NCBI GenBank assembly: GCA_015956445.1
Contig: WIUZ02000026.1
Span: forward strand, 1-64,000
Length of the DNA: 64,000 nucleotides
Reading direction: 5' to 3'
From: Thelephora terrestris
Lineage: Eukaryota > Basidiomycota > Agaricomycetes > Thelephorales > Thelephoraceae
Shown piece by piece: positions 10,756 through 22,419 of this stretch (positions within the stretch are counted from its first letter, which is position 1; each line of letters opens with the position of its first letter). Under the pieces are notes generated by a model that was not told where the DNA came from, did no database searches, and saw nothing but the letters and a program-made list of their open reading frames with translations. The translations under genes and the position numbers were made by a program.

Positions 10756-12242
10756 TCAGATTGTCATCACAACAATCGTCGTGTCGTCCAACCAAGCCTG
10801 ATCCAGGTCAACGGTCAATCTCATACTCTTCGTGTTCAAGTCATCCCCCAACCCGTCACTCGCAAGCGAAAGTGCCTTGTGTCCGCCAAATCCGTCATCT
10901 TCCTCCATCACGACGTGGACCCAGCGCTTGATGAGATCATCTGTTGCGCTCAACCTTCCCTCGTATAGATCCCTCAGACCGTCCGTCGCGACGATAACCT
11001 TGCTCGTTGCAAATTTGTCTAGTTTCCTGTGTTGAACTTCTGGGACGGAGGACACATAAGGAGGGGTCTTGTTCCTCGTAGCAACCTGTCGGGCGATACG
11101 GGGGACACGGAAGCCCGGCTGCGCGTTCAAGAAGATCTTCTCCGTATATACTGCGGGTAGCTTGAAAGAGTGATCACCGATGGCTGAAGGTCGTTAGCGA
11201 TAAGATCACCGAGTTGGAGACAGACACATCAGATATGATACAATGACGCACCACGCGTGGGCTCTAAAGCACCCAGGACACGGTTGTTGAGAATGGCTTC
11301 TTCCTGGCCGGGGTGATCTGCGTGGATCCTCTCCTTCTCCGCGGCGATCGTCGCATTGTGTATCGAAGTCAAGATCGATACTTTGTGGTCTCCTGACAAC
11401 CCCTTTTCTCCAATCACTACATCGATGTAAGTGTTGCATTCGAATCCAGCTCGAGTTACATACTAACCTGCCTCGCAATCCCCAAGATTGACGCTCCACA
11501 AGTTCTCTTTCGAAGGGTCGATGACTATGATTACCGAACAAGCACCACGCATACACCTTATCACCCTGGTGTAAACGTGACCACCCGTGACTTGGTCGTT
11601 GACCACCGCTTGCAATTCTTCGTCGCCGAGGCTCTCAAAGTTCTCAGGAATGACGGCTTTGAGGTCATCCTCGAGTGACTTGTCAAAGGCTTGAATTGCG
11701 TTGGAAAGTGCATCGCCGACAGCGCCGGGGGTTGCTTCCAAGTCATGCCCGAGGGTACTCTCCAAGTGCGACCGGATCACTGTCGGGAGCAATTTGACAG
11801 TGTACTCTGATGTTTCGTGACCAGAGTGTCCTGCATCGCAAGGCGAGGTTAAATAAAGATAGCGCGCAGGCGCACTACTATCACACACACCATCAGATAC
11901 GCCGACGAATGTCCACTGACCGGAAGGCAAGTCCCAACATTGAACAGTGTGTCTGTCCTCGTTCCCAGTTGAGGCGGGCTTCGTGAACGGTTGAAGAGTT
12001 AAGGTGTGGGCCACGATACCGTTGGGAATGGTGACGATGTCAGTAGTGGCCTTGGCCTTGAGAGCCTCGCAGAAAGCGCTCTCTGAGGTGTATGAGATAT
12101 AGTCAATTGGCCAATCCGCCGTGTCTTCGGTCCAGAAAGGACCAAGGTCTCCTGCAAAAGCTTGTTTCACAACGAAAGATACATTCGGGTCTGTTGGAGT
12201 TGTGGGTTGGCGGCGGAAGAGCGGTGGGATACGGATCCGCAT
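10756..12242 (-). CDS. PPM/PP2C-type protein phosphatase
   Basis: Metal-dependent serine/threonine phosphatase with about four exons. The ATG at 12242 gives MRIRIPPLFRRQPTTP. The first metal-binding motif is made by splicing: FVGVSDG ends exon 1, an intron (about 11833-11891) follows, and GHSGHETSEY starts exon 2, giving D-G-H-S-G. Later motifs are VNLGDCEAG (usual form VGDSRA), IVATDGLRDLYEG (usual ASDGLWD) and WLDDTTIVVMTI (usual DNxTVxVV), so the metal-coordinating aspartates are present. The long insert between the first two motifs and the arrangement resemble fungal pyruvate-dehydrogenase-phosphatase-like PP2Cs. I see no strong mitochondrial presequence, though the first 12 residues are basic; an extra upstream exon cannot be excluded. 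It is divergently arranged with BUB3, with 528 bases between the start codons. Substrate unknown. Confidence 0.88.
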
Positions 12243-12770
12243 TTGGATGGTTAGTTTTCTTGGTCCTAGTTAGATAAAGCACAAGCGGAAGGGTGGCTCC
12301 GGTCTCCTTTCGGTGCGGTATCTTCGATATGAGCGCGGGAGCCGAACAACGGTGGAAAGGGATAGCATCAATATCACTGAAGCTTGGACGGAGGTCGTGA
12401 TTGTGATCAACAACTGGTTGGAGGCAAGTGCGTTCTTTCGCCGTGAAATTTTTCGAGCCAGGCACTGGATTCGCAAGATGCTGTGAACGTAAAGACGTCG
12501 AAGAGGGGAACGGGCTGCGATGGATTCCAAGATCCGCACCCTACATAGCCTGACCCAAGCCCTGCACCCTGGATCTACTTTCTGGAGATCAAGTGGAAGC
12601 TCTACGGAGAAGTTTCCGAGTTTTTGTCCTGAGGGCACGGCCGGGAATAAGTATGAGAGTCTGTGGCTGGGACACGCTCAGTCACACTGGCGCGTGACAC
12701 GATCGTCACATTCCTTGCGTCCGCTCGAAACGTTGCGTTCGCCTTCCGACCACAAGCCGAGATACTCGTA
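12243..12770. other. divergent promoter region, PP2C / BUB3
   Basis: The gap between two start codons facing away from each other. Open frames here look non-coding. No TATA box is obvious on either side, in keeping with housekeeping-type promoters. Confidence 0.5.
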
Positions 12771-14145
12771 ATGCAAGGTATCACCGCCTTCACCCTGAGC
12801 TCCAAGGACAAGGAGAACTGACCCGACCTACGAGGCAGAACTGACCGAGCTATCATCTCCGCCTTTTGACAGTATCTCATCCGTTCGGTTCTCACCGTTC
12901 AACTCGGCACATCTGTTGGCTTCTTCATGGGATGCCGTGAGTCCTCCGTGATGAAAACCGAGTCAAACTCCCAATTAAGGCTGCTCGACAGACCGTCCGA
13001 TTGTATGACGTGAATGCCAACGAACAAAAGGCAAAGTTTGACCAAAGAGCGGCTGTATTGTCGTGTTGTTTCCAAGATGGTTCGCACGCCTTCAGCGGAG
13101 GTCTCGACACATACATCAGGGGGTACGTAGACGGCTGAAACAGGGATAATACCTCATTGACGAGCCTGACCAGACTAGAGCTTGAGACGGAACAGACGTT
13201 TCATCTCGGGAACCATGATGATTCAATTTCCTCTGTGCACTACGCGACGGAAATCAGTACGTCCATTCGCGTAGAACACAAGTAACCCGAAAGCGTCCTA
13301 ATGATAGTGCAGGCTCCTTGGTCTCTGGATCATGGGACCGAACGCTCAAATTCTGGGACCCCAAATCTAAAGCCTCTCAGGCAACTTCCTCTCACACCCT
13401 TCCGGAGCGGATATACCATATGGATCTAGTCGGCCACACTTTAGTCGTAGCCATGGCAAGTCGGTTGTTTCAAATTTGGGACGTCCGCAACATGCAATCG
13501 CCCGTCAGCCAACGGGAAAGCAGTCTCAAGTATATGACACGCGCTGTCGCTTGTATGAGTGATCAAAAAGGTCAGATCATCATCGCTGGGGCTTTCATCG
13601 AGCGCCCTGACAATATTCGCAGGCTATGCCACAGCCTCCGTTGAAGGGCGTATCGCGGTTGAGTATGTGGACCCCGCCCCAGAAATCCAGGACAAGAAGT
13701 ACGCATTCAAGTGCCACCGACAAACGATAGACGATGTCGACCACGTGTGGGCCGTAAACGCTCTCGCCTTCCATCCTCTGTGAGTAGAGTCTCGATCTGA
13801 GCCGCAGATCTTTTCCAATTTCATTCCCCAGGTATAATACATTCGCTTCGGCCGGATCTGACGGGATGGTTTCGATTTGGGATCACGAGTCCAAAAAACG
13901 GCTTCGCCAGTTCCCGAAGCATCATTCTCCCATCTCTTCCATTTCGTTCAGCCACGATGGAACCAAACTGGCCGTCGCCGTTTGCGATGTGTGGGATGAG
14001 GGCGAGGAAGCATCAAAGCAAGCAAAAAGACCCAGTATTTTTATTCGTGCTCTGGGTGATGAAGTCAAGGTCAGTGTTCCACCCTTTTTCCTTTTCCCGT
14101 GTTGCTGAGTTACGCATCCAGCCGAAGTCTATCACGGGGAAATGA
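12771..14145 (+). CDS. BUB3: mitotic checkpoint WD40 protein BUB3
   Basis: Seven-bladed WD40 protein that brings BUB1 and BUBR1/MAD3 to unattached kinetochores by binding phosphorylated MELT repeats. The start is in a tiny exon: ATGCAAG (12771-12777), a 55-base intron with a CTGAC branch site, then AACTGACC, giving MQELTELSSPPFDSISSVRF. Later blades read SSWDA..VRLYDVNANEQKA, GSLVSGSWDRTLKFWD and FQIWDVRN. The diagnostic Bub3 signature is clear: GRIAVEYVDPAPEIQ, KYAFKCHRQ, then VWAVNALAFHP and GSDGMVSIWDHESKKRLRQ. The gene ends PKSITGK after a last intron. About seven exons are inferred. RAE1/GLE2 is the nearest alternative, but the GRxAVEY..P..Q and KYAFKCHR motifs favour BUB3. Confidence 0.93.
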
Positions 14146-14643
14146 ACGGATGCCCCGAGTTATTTGTCACGTACCGGGCAGTGTCAGGTAGATACTGTTT
14201 CCCCATCCCCACGACGCTTTGTATCTCCTGCGTCGACATCAGCAATCCATTGAATGATTGACAGCGGAAACCAGAGAATGTACTAGTCGGAACGGAGCTT
14301 TGGGATTGGCATGGGCTACACGTACCCCTCGGCACCATGTTCACGTAATTCCTCGGTTTTGAACGATGTGGTGGGCCGTGTGAAATCGCATCGTCCACCT
14401 ACCCTCTTGCGAGATGTTGTCCGCATCACAGGTGCTTTCTCTGGTGTATTCGCGTTCGCAACTGGCGACTATAACTGTCGTTGGTCCGCGTCACTCATTC
14501 TTTCCGTGAGGAGGGCGACAGGGTGGTAGTCCGGTGCTGCGCTCGTCTGGTTGGGTGTGGTAATTGTCGGGGCACGTCCAGCCATCCAATTTGGGCAGCC
14601 AGCCCTGTAGGACATTCTCTTCATCAACGGCTTTCCAGACGCT

Positions 14644-14650
14644 CATAAAA
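14644..14650 (+). promoter_or_regulatory. TATA-like element of DUF6699 copy B
   Basis: CATAAAA lies 77-83 bases before the ATG at 14727. It is a weaker match than the TATA boxes of the other three DUF6699 genes, but the position is similar. Confidence 0.4.
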
Positions 14651-14726
14651 GGAAGAGGGAGGGCAAGGTGGACCACCAACCGTTCTTCTCTCCCTCCTTT
14701 GCTCTTCCACTCCAACCCAAAACGAC

Positions 14727-15347
14727 ATGCGTGGAGTGCGATTCTTAGACCCCCTCACCAACGAGGTATTGTACCCAGACCCTCTGCCAGAGACGCCCCG
14801 GCGGAGCGCCGTCACACCCAGTTTGGAAACAAGGCACCCACCCGCTGGATCCCAGCCTTTGAATTTAAACAACACTTTGATTCCCGCCGGGGCCGCCCAC
14901 CAGTGGGACGTCAGGCGTCCTTTCGGATCTATTGTGGAAGATTGGAGTGGAACGACAACGGACAGGCTGGCAGAGTCAGCGACCAGCCCCCCGACATCGC
15001 GACTGGAACTGGTGTCCCCACAGCTTCCATGGACTATCAGCGTCCTCCCGAAGATACCAAACGTCTTCGTCACCGTGTTCGATGTGCTGGCCACGATCCA
15101 CGCATCCTTGAGGGCGGAAATCACTCCTGGCGAGTGGGGGGAGTTCACCGAGGCGCAGAAGAAGCTCGCCCTCCACGCAAAGAGGCACCGGATTCAAGAG
15201 TGTGAGCCCAATCGCGCTTTGGACGAACGCTATCACCACCCGAGGCGGGTCGACACCCTCGGCGAGGTCTCCGGGTTCGCTGGGTTGGTCCCTGCCCCGC
15301 GTCGAGGCCCGCTTCACCTTAACCTGGAGTTTGCGCGGAGACGTTAG
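14727..15347 (+). CDS. DUF6699 domain protein (copy B)
   Basis: Single-exon protein of 206 residues. After a proline-rich N-terminus, the domain runs from about residue 90: LELVSPQLPWTISVLP, the conserved strand ending in L-P-W-T-I; VTVFDVLATIHASLRAEITPG, the conserved helix; EWGEFTEAQKK with a basic helix; RRVDTLGEVSGFAGL; and a final strand LHLNLEFARRR. This is the cleanest match to the family pattern in the window. Function is unknown; the family is abundant in Agaricomycetes. It sits between BUB3 (same strand) and the GH5 gene, whose 3' end faces it 270 bases away. The fold is likely a small alpha/beta domain (inference). Confidence 0.85.
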   Translation: MRGVRFLDPLTNEVLYPDPLPETPRRSAVTPSLETRHPPAGSQPLNLNNTLIPAGAAHQWDVRRPFGSIVEDWSGTTTDRLAESATSPPTSRLELVSPQLPWTISVLPKIPNVFVTVFDVLATIHASLRAEITPGEWGEFTEAQKKLALHAKRHRIQECEPNRALDERYHHPRRVDTLGEVSGFAGLVPAPRRGPLHLNLEFARRR

Positions 15348-15616
15348 TTGTTTACTCTTTCCCCCACTTGGACACTTCCCCTTCCTTTCTTTCACGACTT
15401 ACTTTATTTTTAAATTAGAGTATTTGTACCCTCCTTGTATTCACGGCAGAGCCGCTCTTCGTTCGATTTGTTCCGAGGATCCTCTGGCTTTTACCGTTCT
15501 TTAGAAAACCACGCCGTTATTTTACCTTTTGGCGTCGTAAAACACTATCTTCACTTTAGGATAAGCACACTAATAGATGTACAAGTACTATCACCGCAAC
15601 GGAATACGACCCACGT

Positions 15617-17867
15617 CTAAGGAGCTCCGTCAATGATCTCAGCAACAGGCAGCGGCAACATCCAGTCTAGCCGCGTTAAGTCCTTGAATGAAGCCATGCC
15701 CTGGGGTACATGAATGGCGGGTTTGAATAGAGTGAACGGGGTTTCTTACTGTATTCCCAGACACATGATCCATTCCCCTTGCTTGCGACGTGCGCACGTT
15801 CCCTGATCTTTGACCAAGCGCCTTTGTATCCCAACTCTGTAAGCACAGGTCCGCTCGCAGAGGCGAAGAACACATAGGCGTCATCCCATCCTTGAATGAA
15901 CCCCTCGTTGAACCGCCAGTGCTCATAGCTCCCCGGGTACCGAGACCAATAGGCCGCATGCTCACCTTGAAAGGGTCAATTACGTCATCCGTTTAGCGGG
16001 ACCGTAACAAAGAGAGGACGATCAGCGTGACACCGTGGCGTACCAAAACCGTGGCGTACCAAATGACCTGCTCCTCGCTGCTTCTCTGGCATTCAGTCTT
16101 GCCTCACGCGAATGGTGCTCCAGTGGTCTCCTGGGGCGTAGACCGATCGATTTCGGGAACACGCCACCTCGGACCGCGTCTCGGAACGACCACCCCTTGT
16201 CGCCTTCCCATTGCTTCTTCAATGTCCAAAAGAAGTATCCTGCGCAATACTGCTCGTATAGGTCAACCTGTGCCTGTATTAATTGAGACCGTGCGTGGTC
16301 TTTGTTCGGAAGAGGGTCTAACGACTTCGGGTTGAGAGCTCCTGACCATTCGCCAACCATGAGATCGCAGCCAACTGATTCGAGTTTATCAGTGACGTTA
16401 GAGAAGGTTCTCCGGGTGGTTCCGTTCAAATCCCAAAGTCGACCCGCGTGGTCGTAGGCGAGCACGTTGATGTCCTCCTGAGTAAAGCATCGGTACAGGT
16501 GGTGATCGAGGACGAGGTGTGGGTGTTTGAGCGAATCCGCGTTGTGAGATAGATACCCGGCGTAGTCTTCGGTCTGCCAGCTATCACCGATAACGATAGG
16601 AACGCGGGAGTCGATAGCGCGGAGAGATCTTATCGCATCAGAGTACCACTGCTTCAATTCCACGGTGTGCTGGCCTGGAGCCGGCTCGTTCAAGAGTTCG
16701 ATACCAACGAAATTTGGTAAAGATGGGCTGAAGGAGTTGATGAACTTGATGATGTGGGTGAGTGCCACGGACAATACGTGAATGGTATGACGCATGTTGA
16801 AAGATTTCTCGAAGAACCTGGGGTTCGGATCGGAGGTCCCGGAATGAGAGTCACTGTTCTGATGTATTTTAGAGTGTTCGCGTCAAAAGTTTGAGCTGAA
16901 ACTTTGGCGTAATAGTACGTACTTGCTTTCCGGGGGCCGCATGCAAGTCTGCAGAGTGGATAAGATCTCAGGAACATTGAAAGGAAGCTAGGCTCTATTG
17001 AGTTGGGATCAAGTCTCACCCAATAAGACGCCGATTCGATATTTGTTTGCTGTGACGATGGCGTTCAAGATGTGGTTCCATGCGTCATCGAAAACGGATG
17101 CGTAGTCGGCGAAGTCTGTGCCACGCAGCACAGACTGATCGGCGCCACAGACATGATAGAAACCAATCTGAGGTATATTCAGCTTCAGGGTCCATTGGGT
17201 TTCCCCCGTGTGAGATGGCGATAGCATATCGAGGACAGGCAAGAGCACCAGAGAGACGCGGGAGGTTTTCATCGCGCGCAAAGATGAAGAGCATTACAGC
17301 ATTCGGCATCCAGTGAGAGACCGTAAAACGCAAGGGGAGAATGAACGCCCTCGGAAAAATGTAGGCGAAACCCCCAACCCGACGTGGGGATAGGGTTCGT
17401 GAATGTGATAAGACTTACCGGAATACGGACGGTGTTGATTCCTGTTTCAGCAAGCCAGGCCCAGTCACTTTCAAGGATCCAATTTCGCCAATGGTCCTGC
17501 AGAATCTCTCGGGCATGTGTTCCCCGGGCGATGTCGAGGTCACTTTGCCCGGGTGGGTGAGCTTCCCGAAACGGGCGATCTGCAATCCAGCGTTCCAACA
17601 CAAACCAGGAGCCTGAAATAAGTTAGTTGCATTGAAGTCCTTTCTGATAGGAACAGCATACAACGCACCAAGGTTGACCCCCCTCTGCTTACGAAACTTG
17701 AAGAAGTCCGTCTGCGTTGGGAAGTCGGCGGGTTGGAGGCGTCCCCCGTCTCGGGAAACGATATGAGACCCAGGCTGGCCCACGCTAGCATCATCCTGAG
17801 GAGACGAGAGACGAGAGTCGACGTGGTCGAGCTTTTCGCGGACGGTCTTACGCAATTTGCGTAGCAT
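15617..17867 (-). CDS. GH5 family glucanase-like glycoside hydrolase
   Basis: Retaining glycoside hydrolase of family 5, closest by motif to the exo-1,3-beta-glucanase-like subfamily (GH5_9). The ATG at 17867 gives MLRKLRKTVREKLDHVDS with no signal peptide, so it may act in the cytoplasm. FFKFRKQRGVNLG, an intron, then SWFVLERWIADRPF is the family start; TGINTVRIP and IGYYHVCGAD follow. The acid/base glutamate is in FVGIELLNEPAPG (about 16700) and the nucleophile in CDLMVGEWSGALN (about 16350). YFFWTLKKQWEGDKGWSF is the expected strand near the end. The C-terminal exons add a segment beyond the usual barrel, YEHWRFNEGFIQGWDDAYVF, and end PLPVAEIIDGAP. This extra tail, together with the missing signal peptide, marks a non-secreted fungal subgroup. 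About eight exons are inferred. Substrate specificity is not proven by sequence. Confidence 0.88.
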
Positions 17868-19307
17868 AGTTGTGGCAAAGATCAGAGAGAGTGCTCGTGC
17901 ATTGCTGACTAGTCCGGCAACTTACGAAGAAGACTTGGAGATGATCAGCCTCGGGTATACAGCCGAGAGGGGTCAAGGAACCATCGGGAAATGATTCCGC
18001 TTCGCCTCACCTTTGCTATGATCGCGTTATGTTTGGGTCATCTGCTACAGGGATAGGAGTAGGATTCATCAACTTCACCATGTTCTCTTTTCGCCCGGCG
18101 CGGTGCTCCACGACTCGTGATCCTGTTTCTCGACTGCACATTCCATCACTCCTGTCTGGGAAACAACACATCGACTAGGAATCGCCCTTGGCGGGCAACG
18201 TTCGAAACACTCATTCTGAGGTAAACGTACACCCGGCAAATTTGCGCACTTAATTGTTCCTTGCCTTCTGTGTTATGTACTGAAAATGCACTCGTAGACG
18301 GCTGCGCGCAGTTCTGGACCGTCGCCATTGTAGCTGAAGATAGCCAGGACCCTCGGCAGTTTGTCAGGCCGTCTCGGGTGGTATAGAGCCCGTCGCAACT
18401 TATGTCTGACACGCGGCTTCCTTCTCTCGCGATTCGGACAACCTGAGAGCGCCTACTATTTCTAGTGGATTCTATTCGAGGAGAGGCATCGATACATTCT
18501 CTATCATGTCACCGTCCGCAAATCAGTTTGGTCAGATGCCGACGAACAGGATACCGAATGCACCCTCTTTCGAGTTCGTCACACCAGTTGTTTGTCCAGA
18601 AGAGGCGCGCCTGGTCGGGTGACATGTGAGCCGGGCGTGAACGTGTCTTGTCCTGAGTCCCTTCGTTCAGGTCTTCATCCGAGGCTGAAACGAGTTGATT
18701 TATTAGTGTGTTTATTACTAAATATCACTAACTGCCCACTGCGAGGACAGTGAACCTCCGCTGCGGTGCTCAGGAGGAATTAACACTCAAGCACAGTAAA
18801 ATAATTTTTGTCGAGGTTTGGGACTGTCCGGATTTGTAGTAACGGGGATCGCTACCTCATTTCAAAGTAACCGATCGAACACCGTCCCCTTCTCAACCTC
18901 CGACCCGCTCCTCCACCACCTCGCCTGACACGCTGAAACCACGAGTCGTATTTTTGCCATTTAGCCGGGGTTCACTATCTAACATTCACCGGTTACCGCC
19001 AGGAGGCGCGCTAGGATTCGCCACGAGTTATGTTTCTAGACCGGTCTATCCTCAACGATGTACCCTTACCTCAGGCCACACGGACTTACGGACAAATCAA
19101 CACGTACCCGACGCAAGCGGGGAGATATCCTGTCAGAGAACTAGCACTTCTTCGGAATCAATGGCTGTGATACGACTGATTCGGGGTCCTTGGCCCAGAC
19201 TCATCATCACGATGTCTGAAATACCAATCTTACGAAAACCAGAACAACAGCGCATGATGCACGAAGCACTGCGGTCTTTGGTGGCAGCGCTCGCCCTTCA
19301 TGGTTAT
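17868..19307. other. intergenic between GH5 gene and DUF6699 copy C
   Basis: The GH5 promoter occupies the left end, where a possible 5' leader intron lies near 17880-17930. The remaining kilobase has scattered short frames with no recognised family, no tRNA and no repeats. Confidence 0.5.
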
Positions 19308-19314
19308 TATAAAA
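19308..19314 (+). promoter_or_regulatory. TATA box of DUF6699 copy C
   Basis: TATAAAA lies 92-98 bases upstream of the ATG at 19406, a usual distance for a TATA-driven fungal gene with a leader of about 60 bases. Confidence 0.6.
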
Positions 19315-19405
19315 CCCCTACGTCTGAAATGTCTACCTCTCCTTGCATCCCGTCGTCGAAACTCAACGCGACAATACATCCCCCACACTAAACAACTCTC
19401 ACAAG

Positions 19406-20666
19406 ATGACGTCTGTTCTGCGCAACTGGTTCGGCGGACAAGGCCAGTCCTCCAAGCCTCACACCGAATCGCGCTCCCGCTCTCGGCAAGCACCCGCTGT
19501 CGACTATAGCCGCAAATCCTCCAAGCCTGCCACCTCGAACTCTGCCCCTTCTCGATCTGGTGTCAAGAGGAGTTACTCCGCCACTCGATCACACGTACCC
19601 TCCCCGCTTCGAGATGTAGTCAACGAACAGTCGCAGCGACCCCCCATACAGCGGAGTAGCTCTTCCCGGTCATATTCCAAGAGCGGGAGTTCATCTCACA
19701 GTCCATCAAACCCCCAATACAGTGGACCCGGGACTGGTCAGTTTCATCCGCACTTTCTCCGGCCTTGTATTGACGTGACCCCTAGGCCCCCATTACCAGA
19801 TTCTTTCCCCAAGTGAACCGTATATGTATACCCCCACTAGCTCTCGGACTGGTTCCTCTGCATCCCTCCACCCCGGGACTCCTTCCGTGGCGTATCTGCA
19901 GCCACTCTCCCGTTCTGCCTCTCACTCCCACTCACCTAAGAAGATGCCGTCACGCCCCGCTCTGAAGAGCAACAACACCTGGACGACAAGCAGCGTTGGC
20001 AGTACGTGTACCCCTATCTTCATCACCTTTCGTAAACCTGACTTTGGTGAAACCTTAGATTCCTCGTCTCATACACGATCCCACGTTACGTTCCACCAAC
20101 CTGCCAACCTCCACATGCACCCTCTCTTTGCCTATTCACGACTTCATCACGCACCCATCCAGTACGACGTGGGCCGGGCTCCGTCAGCTCGGACCGTTTT
20201 GGATTGCACTACGCATTCTCCAGTCCCAGCGCACACCCTTGCCCAGCCTGCCTCAGATCCACCTACGGCGGCTCCCGACCAACTCGTTCTCAGATCTCAC
20301 AAATTCCCGTGGACGATCGTCGTAAAAGCTAGCTCGGTTTCCTCTTCAAACAAGAAGATCAAGCGTTCTAACTCTCGCTCTTCCCTCACGGGAAGCGTCA
20401 TCACGAATTTGGATGTACTGTATGCGATCCACACCACCCTCTACGCCCGCGTCACTCCCGAGGAGTGGGAAGCCCTAGGCAACGGAAGCAAGGCGCAGCG
20501 GAAGGTTACGCGCGCGTACGAGAAGCGCTGCTCGGTTATGGGAGGCTGGGAAGGTGGTGTTCGCCGTGTCGACTGGCTGGGCGGGAAGACCCACCTAGTT
20601 GGTATCGAAGTTGACAGGAGCAGCGGAAACGGCGTCGGCAAACTGGTTTTTGCCCGAATCTGCTGA
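19406..20666 (+). CDS. DUF6699 domain protein (copy C), long Ser-rich N-terminus
   Basis: The ATG at 19406 gives MTSVLRNWFGGQGQSS. The first 230 residues are rich in Ser, Arg, Pro and His and probably disordered. An intron at 19737-19786 (GTCAGT..CCCTAG) joins the frames; a second likely intron of 57 bases lies at about 20000-20056, with a CTGAC branch site. That one is a multiple of three, so both spliced and retained forms stay in frame. The C-terminal domain has the family pattern: HKFPWTIVVKAS, VITNLDVLYAIHTTLYARVT, PEEWEAL, a basic helix, GGVRRVDWLGGKTHLVGIE and KLVFARIC. It is about 370-390 residues, the longest of the four local copies. Function unknown. Confidence 0.85.
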
Positions 20667-22419
20667 GAACTCCCTCCAAATCGCATGCTATACCCCCCCT
20701 CACGAAACGTATATCCTCCTATTTGCTCTCTGCTCTGGTCCGCTTGATGTTTTTGCGCTTGCTTCCTCCTCTTCTCTTTTCTGCTTTTGGGTATCATATC
20801 ACGCGTCTTACCACCCCACTTCATCCATGCATTTTGGACTGTTATCTTAGGTAAGGATCTGTATTTGATTTGTATGTACGCATATCTCCCCGTCCGTTGC
20901 TCTGGTCCCTTCATGTAACGTATGGTCATGAAATCCCGAGTTTGAAACCGATCATGTCATATGCTTTATTGTCCACATTGAAGTTATGAAGGGCCCTATC
21001 GCCCCTCGTGTGAGACCGATGATGATGACGAGAGCATTCACCGGGACAAAAAGAAGCAGTATCTCAAGTTTTTCATTATATACAGGCGTTTGCTAGCTCG
21101 TTGTCCGGATCCGCCGCTTCGGATTATTGCTATTCAGAAATCGGTTATGATGCCATCGACACAATCTTCCAGACCCCAGACTCACCTACGTCATCCAGCT
21201 CGGTATCATTTACGTCCCTGTAAGCCAGCCAGAAGAGGCATGAACCGTGGCTGAGGTCAATGGCGAACTATCTCGTAACAGCGCAAACTACCGATCCCGG
21301 AGGTTCTACGACGCCCTGGAGCACAGGCTCGGATTACTGAGCATACTATCTTTTTTTTCTCATCAGTCCTCACATATCGGAGTAAAGATTTTCCCACCTC
21401 TTCCTATGCCCTGCCCCTGGAAGTTGTGTTTTGATGGCGAACGGTTGTACCCACGTTGAGCTTTGAATGGATGATCCACGAGGCCGTTTTCCATAATACG
21501 ATGAAAAAACTTGATCGAGCCTCGATCTGGGCCTCGTTTGAATATTCCTTACAAAGGCATTCAGAGATACGTGTCGGCGACAATCTCGACGCGCGACCCA
21601 CTATGAAGAGCAAATTTCCGCCGCCGGTGGTGGAACACGAGCAGCGCGGTGGAAACGTGTAACGAGTCTCGTCCCCAGCCCCACTAGCTCCTGAATACCG
21701 ATGAATAGCGATATCGGACGCTGGGACGTCGGTCGCCCAAGGGTTCTAGAATCCCTGCCTGAACTGGCAAAAAAGCACCAAACGCATCGTGTATCCCTCC
21801 CTCCATGAAATCAGGGGGAGAAGGCGGTTTGGTGGTTCTATTACGCCAGAGGGAAAGAGGGTTTAAAGTGTGGTAGATTAGCAAGCCGAGTCGGGAAACG
21901 CAGAGCCTCGAGATCGCGTCTCGGCGCTTGCGGTGTGGCTTGTCGGTCACTCCATTGCTTGTGACATTGGTCAGTGATTGGCACATGTCATAGGGGAGAA
22001 ATAGGGCGGGGAAGCTTCAGAGAGAGGAGGGATATATTCAAGCACATAAGAAAATATTGGACAACACAGGGGACGAGGAAAACAAGGCACAAAAATGAAT
22101 AACAGGACAGGGAGGTGGGAGCAGGGGCAACTAGGAAAACAATGTTCGAGGGGGTGGGCAATTACGGAGGATGACGACAAACAGGACCGAGGAGTAGGGA
22201 CGAATATGGGATAACGATACAGGAAAAGTCCATGGCGACCACGCACCGCTGAAACAAGCCAACAGGTTCCCGACGCAATACAGAACCCGGTTCAAAAGAT
22301 AAGCGTTCTAGACGCAAGTCTGTTTCACAGACGTCAGTTCTATCAATAAACAGGCGGCACGGAGGAGGAGGTCTGTGCAGGGCACAGGGCGGGGATACGC
22401 CAATTGGGTCGAGGAGGTC
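20667..22419. other. intergenic between DUF6699 copies C and D
   Basis: 3' UTR-like, T-rich sequence follows the stop at 20666. From 21000 to 22400 no open frame carries a recognised motif. There is an A/G-rich strand bias around 22000-22240, perhaps part of the 3' UTR of copy D, which ends at 22420. Confidence 0.5.

Noticed and set aside
14564-15205. A 213-codon plus-strand frame overlapping DUF6699 copy B
   Set aside because: Out-of-frame shadow. The DUF6699 pattern lies in the 14727-15347 frame.
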